Source of the DNA: Nodosilinea sp. E11
GTDB taxonomy: Bacteria > Cyanobacteriota > Cyanobacteriia > Phormidesmidales > Phormidesmidaceae
Direction: 5' to 3'
Length of the DNA stretch: 64,000 bases
Assembly (NCBI RefSeq): GCF_032813545.1
Contig: NZ_CP136520.1
Coordinates: 1,978,001-2,042,000, forward strand
Below the pieces are notes generated by a model. It was not told the origin of the DNA, did no database searches, and was given only the letters and a program-made list of their open reading frames with translations. The translations under genes and the position numbers were made by a program. Below are positions 29,372-36,989 of the stretch, piece by piece (the stretch's first letter is position 1; each line of letters opens with the position of its first letter).

Positions 29372-29407
29372 CCTCAAGACCGTTTGAACGTTCAAACGGT
29401 CTTGAGG
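29372..29407. terminator. Perfect 36-base palindrome between convergent genes (probable bidirectional terminator)
   Basis: Two 18-base arms (CCTCAAGACCGTTTGAAC and its exact reverse complement) meet with no spacer. It lies between the stops of the radical SAM gene (29281) and the gamma-carbonic-anhydrase gene (29472). A short T-run (TTT) follows on the plus strand and none of note on the minus strand, so termination is likely but not textbook. A protein-binding or cruciform role is possible. Confidence 0.65.
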
Positions 29408-29471
29408 TTTCTGGATGTCCTAACCCAGGTGACTATGGCTATATCTTCTTTTCTAGAAAGTTTTCTTAGCC

Positions 29472-29999
29472 TCAAACAAACCCCAGGTCGTTACTGCGTC
29501 CGGCGTGGGCAAGGGCGAGCTGGTGGTACTTCTGGGCGTGTTCTAGCAGTTCGAGGGCCTGTTGGTCAGAGACATCGCGCACAACTTTGCCCGGTAAGCC
29601 GATCACCAGCGATCGCTTCGGCACATCTTTAGTCACCACTGCCCCGGCACCAACGATGCTGCCCGTACCCACTCGCACCCCGTTGAGCACGATCGCGCCA
29701 ATGCCGATCAGACAGCCCCGCTCGATGTGGGCGCTGTGGATGACGGCCCGGTGGCCGATGGTGACATAGTCTTCGAGGATCGTAGGCTGGCCGGGGTCGC
29801 CGTGGAGAATTGCGCCGTCTTGCACGTTACTGTAGGGGCCGACCTCAATGCGTTCTACATCGCCGCGCAGCACGGCTCCGTACCATATGTTGCAGCCCTC
29901 ATGGAGGGTAACTTGACCCATGACCGTGGCACTCGGGGCCACAAAGGCGGCCTGAGATAGGTCGGGTCGGGGCCAAAGGGAGCTAGAGGAAGAATCCAT
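29472..29999 (-). CDS. Gamma-class carbonic anhydrase family protein (left-handed beta-helix)
   Basis: 175 aa from ATG 29999; an upstream in-frame start at 30068 would add an unconserved 23 residues. Hexapeptide repeats form a left-handed beta-helix (FVAPSATVMGQVTLHEGCNIW, VLRGDVERIEVGPYSNVQDGAILHGD). The zinc-ligand spacing His-x4-His is seen in IGHRAVIHSAHIE, and another candidate His lies in AILHGD. Members are trimeric. The sequence is of the YrdA/PaaY type; cyanobacterial relatives include CcmM's N-terminal domain, but this is a separate short protein. Activity (CO2 hydration or another role) cannot be decided from sequence. Confidence 0.88.
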   Translation of the reverse strand: MDSSSSSLWPRPDLSQAAFVAPSATVMGQVTLHEGCNIWYGAVLRGDVERIEVGPYSNVQDGAILHGDPGQPTILEDYVTIGHRAVIHSAHIERGCLIGIGAIVLNGVRVGTGSIVGAGAVVTKDVPKRSLVIGLPGKVVRDVSDQQALELLEHAQKYHQLALAHAGRSNDLGFV

Positions 30000-30175
30000 A
30001 GGGATAACGTTCTCGAAAAAAGTTGGTGGATTCAGTGAATGGGATGCTCCGGTTACGGAGAGAGCCAAGTTCCCACAGGTATAATACGGCTAACGCCTAT
30101 TCCGCTATTGGCCCATCGCGCTCATTTGCCCCGTTCATTTGCCGCCCTACTGAGGACACGTCTGGTTTCAGCCCA

Positions 30176-30688
30176 ATGGTCAACTCCGCTTTGCAGTACC
30201 CCATCTATGGCCCAGAAATCCAGTGTCCTCACTGCCGTCAGATCATTCCGGCTCTGACCTTGACGGACACGTATCTGTGCACCCGCCACGGGGCCTTTGA
30301 GGCCAACCCCGACTCGAAAGAGCTGGTGCATCTCCAGTCGGGGCGGCATTGGCGACAGTGGGATGGCGAATGGTATCGCCAGCACACCCACCCCGACGGC
30401 ATTCGCTTTGAAATTCACGAGGCGCTCGATCGCCTCTACACCCAGGGCTACCGGGCCACGCGGGTGATTATTGCCGAGCGCTACCAAGATCTGGTCAATT
30501 CTTACCTCGAGCGCAACAACCCCTGGCGCGGGCAGGCTGACGCGTCTACTGCCCCCAAGCTCTACGGGCTACCGGTGGAGTTTAGCCCCTCCGCCGAGGC
30601 TGACCCTCGCTGGGCGGTGATCAACTTTAGCCTCGAAAAAGAACCTGGCGTACCGGTGCGCTATCCTTACTTTCGTCTGTTTGAATAG
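30176..30688 (+). CDS. Conserved cyanobacterial protein with CxxC zinc-ribbon-like motif (TIGR02652-like)
   Basis: 170 aa from ATG 30176 (MVNSALQYPIYGPEIQCPHC); an upstream in-frame start at 30023 would add 51 residues overlapping the divergent promoter region. A CPHCRQIIPALTLTDTYLCTRHG segment near the N-terminus gives a CxxC...C set able to bind zinc. The rest is conserved-looking alpha/beta (WRQWDGEWYRQHTHPDGIRFEIHEALDRLYTQGYRATRVIIAERYQDLV). From memory this matches the cyanobacterial TIGR02652 family, which has no assigned function. A VOC gene follows 25 bases on. Confidence 0.72.
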   Translation: MVNSALQYPIYGPEIQCPHCRQIIPALTLTDTYLCTRHGAFEANPDSKELVHLQSGRHWRQWDGEWYRQHTHPDGIRFEIHEALDRLYTQGYRATRVIIAERYQDLVNSYLERNNPWRGQADASTAPKLYGLPVEFSPSAEADPRWAVINFSLEKEPGVPVRYPYFRLFE

Positions 30689-30713
30689 CCCGCCTGTTTG
30701 AGTTCTCTGCCCG

Positions 30714-31151
30714 ATGCTCCACCACGCATCAATTCGCACCCAGGATATCCACCGCGCGATCGCCTTTTACGAAGCCCTGGGGTTTACTGTCCACGAACGC
30801 TTTACCGCTGGCATTACCTTGGCCTGCTGGATGGAGGGGTTGGGGGGACGCATTGAGCTGATGCAGGTGCCCGAGCCTCGGCCCGCCGCCGATGCCTTTA
30901 GCGATGAGCACTATACGGGTTACTACCATCTGTCGTTTGATCTGACCGAGGCCACGCCCAGTCTGCCCACCTGGCTTGCAGACCTGCGCCAGCGATTTGC
31001 TGCCGATCCCAATATTGAGGGTACGCTAAAGGTTTTACTGGAGCCCCAGCAGCAGATGATTGGCGATCGCGTCTACGAGGTAGCTTTTTTGGCCGATGCC
31101 GATGGGTTGCCCCTGGAATTTATTCGGGTGCTAGGCGATGTCCAACCCTGA
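30714..31151 (+). CDS. VOC (glyoxalase/dioxygenase superfamily) protein
   Basis: 145 aa. It starts MLHHASIRTQDIHRAIAFYEALGFTVHERF, the typical first beta-alpha-beta-beta-beta unit. The second unit is YYHLSFDLTEATPSL...VYEVAFLADADGLPLEFIRVLG. Candidate metal ligands are His4, Glu47 (GRIELMQ), His72 (YYHLSF) and the Glu of LPLEFI. The enzyme class (glyoxalase-like, dioxygenase or resistance protein) cannot be told. Its last 14 bases overlap the start of the AAA+ gene, so the two are probably translationally coupled. Confidence 0.85.
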   Translation: MLHHASIRTQDIHRAIAFYEALGFTVHERFTAGITLACWMEGLGGRIELMQVPEPRPAADAFSDEHYTGYYHLSFDLTEATPSLPTWLADLRQRFAADPNIEGTLKVLLEPQQQMIGDRVYEVAFLADADGLPLEFIRVLGDVQP

Positions 31152-32601
31152 CGGCCCCAACGCTGAGAGAATTGCCCCCTTTGCCGACAACTGGGCCTAT
31201 CTCAAGACCGAGCTGGCCTGGCTCGATCGCCTGCTGATGGTAGCGGTGTCGCGGCAAAAGCGCGAACTGCAAGAGCTAGACGACTTTGCCCTCGCCGACC
31301 AAGACCGAGTTACCCGTCACTGGTGGAAGGGCATTATCAGCTTCACTGGCCAGCCGGGCTACGACAATATTCGACCCCCCAAGGCGGCGCGTGGCGGCAG
31401 CAGCAGCTATGTCCAGCAGCTAGAGGCGCGCATTGTCGTCAGCCAGCGACAGGGGGTGGTGCTGGCCCTGCCTCAACTGCGCGATCGCCTTCAGCTCACC
31501 CTGTTCGAAAAAAACGTGCTGCTACTGGCGCTGGCCCCCGAGGTCAACCAGCGGTTTGGGCGGCTCTACAGCTATCTGCATTACCAGCACGACGAGTCCG
31601 ACTGGGATCTGCCCACGGTCGATCTTTGCCTGCGGCTGCTGTGCCGAAATGACCAAGAATGGCGGCGATCGCGGCCCCAAATTGCTCCCAACAGCCGCCT
31701 TGCCAGCCTGGGCCTACTAGAATGGGTCAGCCCCGAAGACACCACCCTGCTCAGCCGCCACCTGCGCCTCAACGAAGACCTCGCGACCTACCTGCTCTCC
31801 GAAGCCCCCGACCCCGCCACCCTCGATGCCTGGACGATGGTTCCAGCGGCTGAGCTACGAGAATCATCTGAAATTCCGGCGGAGAGTTGGGCCAGCCTGG
31901 TGCTGCCCGACCCCCAACTTACGCAGCTCAAAACCGTCGCTGCTGCCGCCCGCGCCACCGACGGCGCAATGGTGCTCTTAGCTGGCCCCAGCGGCACCGG
32001 CAAAACCCTAGCCGCCCAGGTGCTGGCGGCAGAGCTAGACCTGCTGTTGGTAATAGTCGATTTAGCTACCATCACCCCCGATGAGGAGGGCAACATCCCT
32101 GAGCTAGAAGACCTGGCTGGTCTGCCTCCCTGCGTGTTGCTGCTCAAACATGCGCCTCACTGGTTTGGCCGCACCCCCACCGCCGACTCAGCCTTAGTGC
32201 AATCGTGGATGATTCAACGCCGCCGCCAGCCGGGGCTAACCCTGCTCAGCAGCCATTACCTGCAAAGTATTCGTCCCTCCTGGCGGCAGGCAATGGCCGG
32301 TGTGGTCGAGTTTCCCAAGCCCGATGCCGCTGCCCGCGAGGTGTTGTGGAAGCGGGCAATACCCCGCGAAATCAAGAAAGAGCGGGCGCTGACTTGGCCC
32401 CACGTCGCCCAAAAGCTCGCCCTGACCGGTAGCGAAATTGCCACCCTGGCTCAAACGGCAGTGGGCTTGGCCCAGCAGTCTGAGCCGCCCCTATTAACGC
32501 TAGACTGCCTGCAACAAGCTCTGGCGCTGCACCATCCGGGGATGACGTTGCCCAAGGCCAAGCAGAAGCGAACTAAGCCAGCGAAGTCGAAGAATGCTTA
32601 A
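31138..32601 (+). CDS. AAA+ family ATPase with degenerate catalytic motifs
   Basis: 487 aa. The N-terminal half (WAYLKTELAWLDRLLMVAVSRQKRE; LTLFEKNVLLLALAPEVNQRFGRLYSYLHYQ; PTVDLCLRLLC) resembles the winged-helix-containing region of the AAA+ ATPases found with contractile injection systems (Afp15 type). The AAA domain has an intact P-loop GPSGTGKT (283-290). Where Walker B should read hhhhDE it has CVLLLKH (about 331-337), and the sensor-1/arginine-finger segment reads TLLSSHYLQSIRPSWRQAM in place of an ATN...RR pattern. It ends in a Lys-rich tail. ATP binding without normal hydrolysis is the inference. No injection-system genes are nearby. Confidence 0.75.
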   Translation: MSNPDGPNAERIAPFADNWAYLKTELAWLDRLLMVAVSRQKRELQELDDFALADQDRVTRHWWKGIISFTGQPGYDNIRPPKAARGGSSSYVQQLEARIVVSQRQGVVLALPQLRDRLQLTLFEKNVLLLALAPEVNQRFGRLYSYLHYQHDESDWDLPTVDLCLRLLCRNDQEWRRSRPQIAPNSRLASLGLLEWVSPEDTTLLSRHLRLNEDLATYLLSEAPDPATLDAWTMVPAAELRESSEIPAESWASLVLPDPQLTQLKTVAAAARATDGAMVLLAGPSGTGKTLAAQVLAAELDLLLVIVDLATITPDEEGNIPELEDLAGLPPCVLLLKHAPHWFGRTPTADSALVQSWMIQRRRQPGLTLLSSHYLQSIRPSWRQAMAGVVEFPKPDAAAREVLWKRAIPREIKKERALTWPHVAQKLALTGSEIATLAQTAVGLAQQSEPPLLTLDCLQQALALHHPGMTLPKAKQKRTKPAKSKNA

Positions 32602-32615
32602 GGTGCTGTAGATCT

Positions 32616-32873
32616 CTATAGTTCGTTGGGGGTGTCTGGGGCTACCTCAATGCCGGGTTCTGGCTTCCACGGCGAGAGTTCATCATCTACCAGGTCAGCC
32701 AGATCTCTAGGCGTCACGTTCATGTCGCTACAGGCTTTTCTGAGGGCAGCTTGAAACTGGGCCGTGTCGCTGCCGTAGCCACAACGCTCAGCGGCGATCG
32801 CTAGCCCCTCGGTAGCATTTGCCTTAGCGCAATCTACCAAAATTACGCCCGTCAGCGGAGATGAACTAGCCAT
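32616..32873 (-). CDS. Small conserved-looking protein, unknown function
   Basis: 85 aa, acidic and soluble (LTGVILVDCAKANATEGLAIAAERCGYG, FQAALRKACSDMNV, DLADLVDDELSPW). No signal peptide. The composition, codon use and mixed alpha/beta pattern look like a real small protein and its three cysteines are spaced along the chain. I recall similar short cyanobacterial proteins but no function. It is tail to tail with the AAA+ gene. Confidence 0.65.
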   Translation of the reverse strand: MASSSPLTGVILVDCAKANATEGLAIAAERCGYGSDTAQFQAALRKACSDMNVTPRDLADLVDDELSPWKPEPGIEVAPDTPNEL

Positions 32874-33082
32874 AGTAAAATCTCGACTCTAAATGTCCCG
32901 TTGCTCTTAAAAGCTAGGGATGTTAGTGGCCTGCCACATCTAACCTGCGGCAGACTTACGCCTACAAAACATCCTAAGGATAGGGACTTTCCCAACCCTA
33001 TTTCCCGCATTAGGCAGAGGGGACTACGGGGCTACTGCGGTTAGATCAATAAAGAACCGAATCCAAAGAGACATTACCATCT

Positions 33083-33610
33083 ATGAGTATCAACATCGGC
33101 CTTTCTGAACAAGAACGCCAAGGCGTTACCGACATCCTTAACAAGGTTTTATCCGACGCCTATTTGCTACTGATCAAAACCAAAAAGTATCACTGGGATG
33201 TGGTTGGCCCTCAATTCCGCACGCTTCACGAACTGTGGAAAGAGCACTACGAAGCCCTCACCATTAGCATCGACGCCGTCGCTGAGCGGGTTCGTATGCT
33301 GAACGGCTACCCGCTTGGTACTGCTGAAGGGTTTCTCAACAATGCTTCTCTAAAAGAGCATCCTGGCGATCTGCCCAGTGCCGAAGAAATGGTCAAGCGG
33401 CTTGTCACCGACCATGAGCAAATCATTCGCAATCTGCGCGAGTATGTCGACCAAACATCTGAAGAGTTCCATGATGAGGGCACCTCAGACTTTTTGACTG
33501 GCCTGATGGAAGAGCACGAAGAAATGGCTTGGATGCTGCGCTCCTTCCTGGATGGTGAATCGTTCGCCCCCAGCGGCAAGCGAGACAAAGAACTGGTCGG
33601 CAATAAGTAA
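33083..33610 (+). CDS. dps: Dps-type ferritin (DNA-binding protein from starved cells)
   Basis: 175 aa. The four-helix Dps fold is clear: KKYHWDVVGPQFRTLHELWKEHYEALTISIDAVAERVRML carries the inter-subunit ferroxidase ligands (His, His, Asp, Glu), and LVTDHEQIIRNLREYVDQTSEEFHDEGTSDFLTGLMEEHEEMAWMLRSFL gives the last helices. It should form a 12-mer that oxidises and stores iron with H2O2 and protects DNA. The C-terminal tail is Lys/Arg-containing (SGKRDKELVGNK). A strong terminator follows at 33730-33780, so it is a single-gene unit. The 209 bases upstream are AT-rich; no PerR or Fur box was recognised. Confidence 0.93.
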   Translation: MSINIGLSEQERQGVTDILNKVLSDAYLLLIKTKKYHWDVVGPQFRTLHELWKEHYEALTISIDAVAERVRMLNGYPLGTAEGFLNNASLKEHPGDLPSAEEMVKRLVTDHEQIIRNLREYVDQTSEEFHDEGTSDFLTGLMEEHEEMAWMLRSFLDGESFAPSGKRDKELVGNK

Positions 33611-33729
33611 GCGCAAAAGCTGCTCCTACAGCTTTTATAGAGGTGGCTAGATAGCCAGATCTAATGCGACTACGCACTCCTCAGGACTGCTCTGACAGTA
33701 GGTCGATCGAGCCAACTTAACCGACTAAA

Positions 33730-33780
33730 GCACCCCGTCGGTAGCCTTCGCAAGAAGCCTACCGACGGGGTGCTTTTTTT
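33730..33780 (+). terminator. Strong intrinsic terminator after dps
   Basis: Fifteen-base arms GCACCCCGTCGGTAG (33730-33744) and its complement (33759-33773), with an extra inner CTTC/GAAG stem, followed by seven Ts (33774-33780). It isolates dps from the PheT-like gene that begins 63 bases later. Confidence 0.95.
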
Positions 33781-33843
33781 GCTCACTCGCCCCAAGCCCT
33801 TCAACCTATGGGAGGATCAATAAACCACCCATCCACACCACCC

Positions 33844-35478
33844 ATGCCCACCGTCACCTTCCCCCTCGCCTACCTGCAACGGCTTACCCCCACCGCCCCC
33901 CAACAGCTTGCCCAGCAAGCCTTTGACTATGGCCTAGACGCTAGCTTAGGAGACCAAACCCTAGAGGTCGAAGTGACTGCCGAGCGACCCGACTTGCTGG
34001 CGGCTGAGGGGTTTACCCGCGCCATCAATATTTACAACGGTTTGGCCCGCACGGTGCCTGAGACGCTAACAGCTTCGGGCCATCGGGTGACGGTGCGGCC
34101 CGAGGTGCAGCCCCTGCGGCCCCACATTGCCGCTCTAGTAGTGCGGGGGGTAGACCTCCAGGGCGGTGGCCTTGAGGTGCTGGTCCAGTTTCAAGAAAAG
34201 GTGACCCAGACCTTTGGCCGCCAGCGCAAAAAAATTGCGATCGGAGTCTACGATCTCGACCAAATTAGCGGCGACTTGACCTACGGTGCTGAGCCGCTAG
34301 ACGAGCTGACCTTTGTGCCTCTGCACAACACCCAGCTCATGACCGCGCGGCAGATCTTGCAGGACCACCCAGCTGGTAAGACCTATGGCGCTGCTCTAGC
34401 GGCAGGCGATTTGGCCCCTGTGCTGCGCGATCGCACCGGCACCGTGCTCTCTATGCCGCCGATCATCAATGGGGCTGGGGCAGGAGAGGTAACAGCCAGC
34501 ACCCGCAACCTTTTCATCGATGTCACCGGCATTCTGGCCCAAACGGTGCTCGAAACCGCCAACATTTTGGCCCACAACTTTTTAGATACTGGGGCTGAAG
34601 TGCAAACCGTCGAGATTGTCACCGCCCAGGGGGCTGTCACTACGCCTACCCTGGCCCCCCGCCCGGTACATTTTTCAGCCAAGTACCTCAACGAAATTAT
34701 GGGCACCGCCATTCCTAAAGCTAGCCTGGGCCAGGTGCTAGCCCGCATGGATCTAGACGTGAGCGGTACCGATGTGGTGCATGTGCCCACCTACCGTACC
34801 GACATCTTCAGCCAAGTAGACCTAGCTGGCGATCTGCTGGTGGCCTTAGGCATTGACAGTCTTCAGGCTGAGCCGCTGACCGTCAAGTTTCACCTGGGGC
34901 AGGCTAATTCCCTGCGCCAGGCCATGTTCAAGGTGGGCGATCTAGCCCAGCGTATGGGACTGATGGAGGTTAAAAGCTTTGTGCTTACCGACCCCGACCT
35001 GCTCGATCTGTTTGCCGCCCCCTACCTGCAAACCGGCAATGCCAAGAGCCGTACCTTTAGCGCCACTCGCACCACTCTACAAGCTGGGTTACTCGACATT
35101 TTGGCTCGCCAGATCAGCGCACCCAAGCCGATCAACATTTACGAAACCGGCGAAATGCTGCGGTTTGCCCCCAATGGCGAGATCTGCGAGAGCCAGGGCT
35201 GGGGCTTTGCCAGCCTTGATGCCCGTGCCTCATTTACTACGGCTAAAGCCTACATGCAGACCATGCTCAAGGCGCTGGGGCTACGCTATGACCTCAGTGC
35301 GTGCGATGCGCCCTACTACATTCCTGGGCGGGCCGCTACAGTGCTCATCGACGGGCAACCTGTAGGCGAGTTTGGCGAAATTCACCCCCAGGTGCTGGAG
35401 CAGTTTTCCTTTCCAGAGCCCGTCTGCGCGGGAGAATTGAACTGTACGGCTAGCCTTGTGACCCGCCCCCCCTTATGA
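33844..35478 (+). CDS. Phenylalanyl-tRNA synthetase beta subunit, archaeal/eukaryotic type, stand-alone
   Basis: 544 aa from ATG 33844 (MPTVTFPLAYLQRLTP), matching the usual N-terminus; ATG 33808 would add 12 residues. Bacterial PheT is about 800 aa with an N-terminal EMAP/tRNA-binding domain and a C-terminal FDX-ACB domain; both are absent here. Archaeal/eukaryotic-type segments are present: AERPDLLAAEGFTRAI, FVPLHNTQLMTARQILQ with HPAGKTYG, VLSMPPIINGAGAGEVT, the B5-type VHVPTYRTDIFSQVDL, and the core IYETGEMLRFAP, YIPGRAATVLIDG and FGEIHPQVLEQF. B3/4 editing-like domain is about 80-290, B5 about 285-360, catalytic-like core 370-544. The alpha subunit normally carries the active site, and no alpha gene is in this window. 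The product may partner a distant alpha or have another role. Confidence 0.88.
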   Translation: MPTVTFPLAYLQRLTPTAPQQLAQQAFDYGLDASLGDQTLEVEVTAERPDLLAAEGFTRAINIYNGLARTVPETLTASGHRVTVRPEVQPLRPHIAALVVRGVDLQGGGLEVLVQFQEKVTQTFGRQRKKIAIGVYDLDQISGDLTYGAEPLDELTFVPLHNTQLMTARQILQDHPAGKTYGAALAAGDLAPVLRDRTGTVLSMPPIINGAGAGEVTASTRNLFIDVTGILAQTVLETANILAHNFLDTGAEVQTVEIVTAQGAVTTPTLAPRPVHFSAKYLNEIMGTAIPKASLGQVLARMDLDVSGTDVVHVPTYRTDIFSQVDLAGDLLVALGIDSLQAEPLTVKFHLGQANSLRQAMFKVGDLAQRMGLMEVKSFVLTDPDLLDLFAAPYLQTGNAKSRTFSATRTTLQAGLLDILARQISAPKPINIYETGEMLRFAPNGEICESQGWGFASLDARASFTTAKAYMQTMLKALGLRYDLSACDAPYYIPGRAATVLIDGQPVGEFGEIHPQVLEQFSFPEPVCAGELNCTASLVTRPPL

Positions 35479-35674
35479 CCTACTCCCCTTTCTGTCCCGC
35501 TCGACCTAGGGGCATTACAGTGCAATGCCCCTACCAGAGGATTACGCCTGTCAACGTGTCCTAACTCAATTAACTGCTGCAATATCAGCGTAGCCGCTGC
35601 CAGCCCCACCCACGACCACGCTCGGCGATGTCGTGGCCATAATGGTAAAGGTCAATTACCAAAGCGAACTTACC

Positions 35675-36106
35675 ATGCGACTACTACACACCATGCTGCG
35701 GGTCGGCGACTTGGATCGTTCTCTCAAGTTTTACTGCGAGGTGCTGGGCATGCAGCTACTGCGCAAAAAAGATTACCCCGGCGGCGAGTTTACCTTAGCT
35801 TTTGTGGGCTACGGCGACGAGGCTGACCACACGGTGCTAGAGCTGACCTACAACTGGGGCGTAGAGGCATACGATCTGGGCACCGCCTATGGCCACATTG
35901 CCCTCGGCGTAGACGACATCTACGGCACCTGCGAAAAAATCAAATCGATGGGTGGCCAGATCGTGCGCGAACCCGGCCCTATGAAGCATGGCTCAACGGT
36001 GATTGCCTTTGTGCAAGACCCCGATGGCTATAAGGTAGAGCTGATTCAGCTCGGTAGCTCGGAAGGACACCGGAAAGCTATTGAGCCTGAGATGGCGGTG
36101 AGCTAG
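35675..36106 (+). CDS. gloA: Lactoylglutathione lyase (glyoxalase I)
   Basis: 143 aa from ATG 35675 ([20 protein letters not shown]); an upstream in-frame start would add 14 unconserved residues. It isomerises the methylglyoxal-glutathione hemithioacetal to S-lactoylglutathione. The four metal ligands of the E. coli-type enzyme are visible: His5, Glu in [11 protein letters not shown], His in YGHIALGV and Glu in YKVELIQL. The size and motif order are those of the short Ni/Co-dependent bacterial form. It stands alone after the PheT-like gene (about 200 bases) and ends ahead of the hairpin at 36121-36192. Confidence 0.95.
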   Translation: MRLLHTMLRVGDLDRSLKFYCEVLGMQLLRKKDYPGGEFTLAFVGYGDEADHTVLELTYNWGVEAYDLGTAYGHIALGVDDIYGTCEKIKSMGGQIVREPGPMKHGSTVIAFVQDPDGYKVELIQLGSSEGHRKAIEPEMAVS

Positions 36107-36120
36107 GCCAGTACAGTACG

Positions 36121-36192
36121 GCAAAAACCCGGTTGCTTCGGCGCTGCTCTAACGCCATGACTGGCCTTTTGGCCCAGAAACCGGGTTTTTGC
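36121..36192. terminator. Long-loop hairpin with AACCCGG arms between convergent genes
   Basis: Fourteen-base arms GCAAAAACCCGGTT (36121-36134) and its complement (36179-36192) with a 44-base loop that holds a smaller GGCC-TTTT-GGCC hairpin. It lies between the stops of gloA (36106) and the beta-barrel gene (36209). The A-run/T-run edges make it a possible bidirectional terminator. The CAGAAACCGGG core recurs at 46034-46051 (complementary strand), so it may be a dispersed repeat used as a terminator. Confidence 0.65.
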
Positions 36193-36208
36193 ACCGCCGC
36201 CTACCGGG

Positions 36209-36664
36209 CTAAAAGGCGTAGTTAATCGTGGCAGTGAACTCGGTGTCGGCGTTGCCGGGTTTAAATAGCATGCTGACATTGAGGTCGAGGACTAAATTTT
36301 GGGCAATGCCCCAGTCAAGCCCGCCGGTAATCATGGCATCGACGGCGGAGCGACCGCCGGCATTGTAGGCAACACCAGCTCCGCCGTAGGGGTAAAAGCC
36401 GTCGGCAACGGCAAAATCTACGGAGACCGGCAGGCGCAGTTCGGTGTTGTTGTCGAAGAGCACCGAGGGCCGAACGGAGAGTGTGGCGGCATTACCTAGA
36501 TCGGTAAGCTTGGCTTTAGAGTCAATGACGAACGAGGTGGGGTCATTGAAGCCAGCCCGCACGCCAGCGCCAACGTAGTAGTCGGGGGGCTGCTGAGCTG
36601 AGGCAACGGGGGCTGCGATCGCACTTCCCGCTAAGAGGGCTAGCAACACAAAATTTGGTTTCAT
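36209..36664 (-). CDS. Small outer-membrane beta-barrel-like protein
   Basis: 151 aa from ATG 36664 (MKPNFVLLALLAGSAIA); a second ATG and a GTG directly upstream are alternatives, and AGGAG lies five bases ahead of 36664. Signal peptide cleavage is likely after ASA near residue 23. The mature part is Gly-rich with alternating beta strands (DYYVGAGVRAGFN, LSVRPSVLFDNNTELRLPVSVDFAV, YPYGGAGVAYNAG, MITGGLDWGIAQNLVLDLNVSMLF) and ends FTATINYAF with a terminal Phe, the outer-membrane insertion signal. Probably an eight-stranded barrel. Function unknown. Confidence 0.8.
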   Translation of the reverse strand: MKPNFVLLALLAGSAIAAPVASAQQPPDYYVGAGVRAGFNDPTSFVIDSKAKLTDLGNAATLSVRPSVLFDNNTELRLPVSVDFAVADGFYPYGGAGVAYNAGGRSAVDAMITGGLDWGIAQNLVLDLNVSMLFKPGNADTEFTATINYAF

Positions 36665-36989
36665 CATCACTCCTCACCAATAACTAGAGCGGTCCTCAAT
36701 AGTCTGCATCAGTTCTCTGATTTCTCATCTTTTGAGAGCGTAAATTTGCCAAAATTCTGGTGAGGGAAGCTAGTTTTAATAAAGGTTGTGTGAGCGTTCT
36801 GCCCTGGCTAATGGCAGCGGGCGCTCAATCAGACATTCAATCTGTAGAAAATAGATGGCAAAGTCTTCTGGCTTTACTGCTTGAAATACGATTGCTTGAA
36901 ATACCGACTCTTAGCAGGGCCACCGTCTGCCGTTTCGTTCATCCCTTGGCACACTAGAATGGTGACGGCCCTACCTTTGTGTTCGCCTT
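36665..36989. other. Divergent intergenic region, beta-barrel gene / helicase
   Basis: 325 bases, AT-rich next to the barrel gene, holding two outward promoters by orientation. A 65-codon frame (36760-36957) lacks a ribosome binding site and protein-like pattern. Nothing else recognised. Confidence 0.4.

Noticed and set aside
36760..36957. 65-codon frame ahead of the helicase gene
   Set aside because: No ribosome binding site or domain-like pattern; lies in a divergent promoter region.
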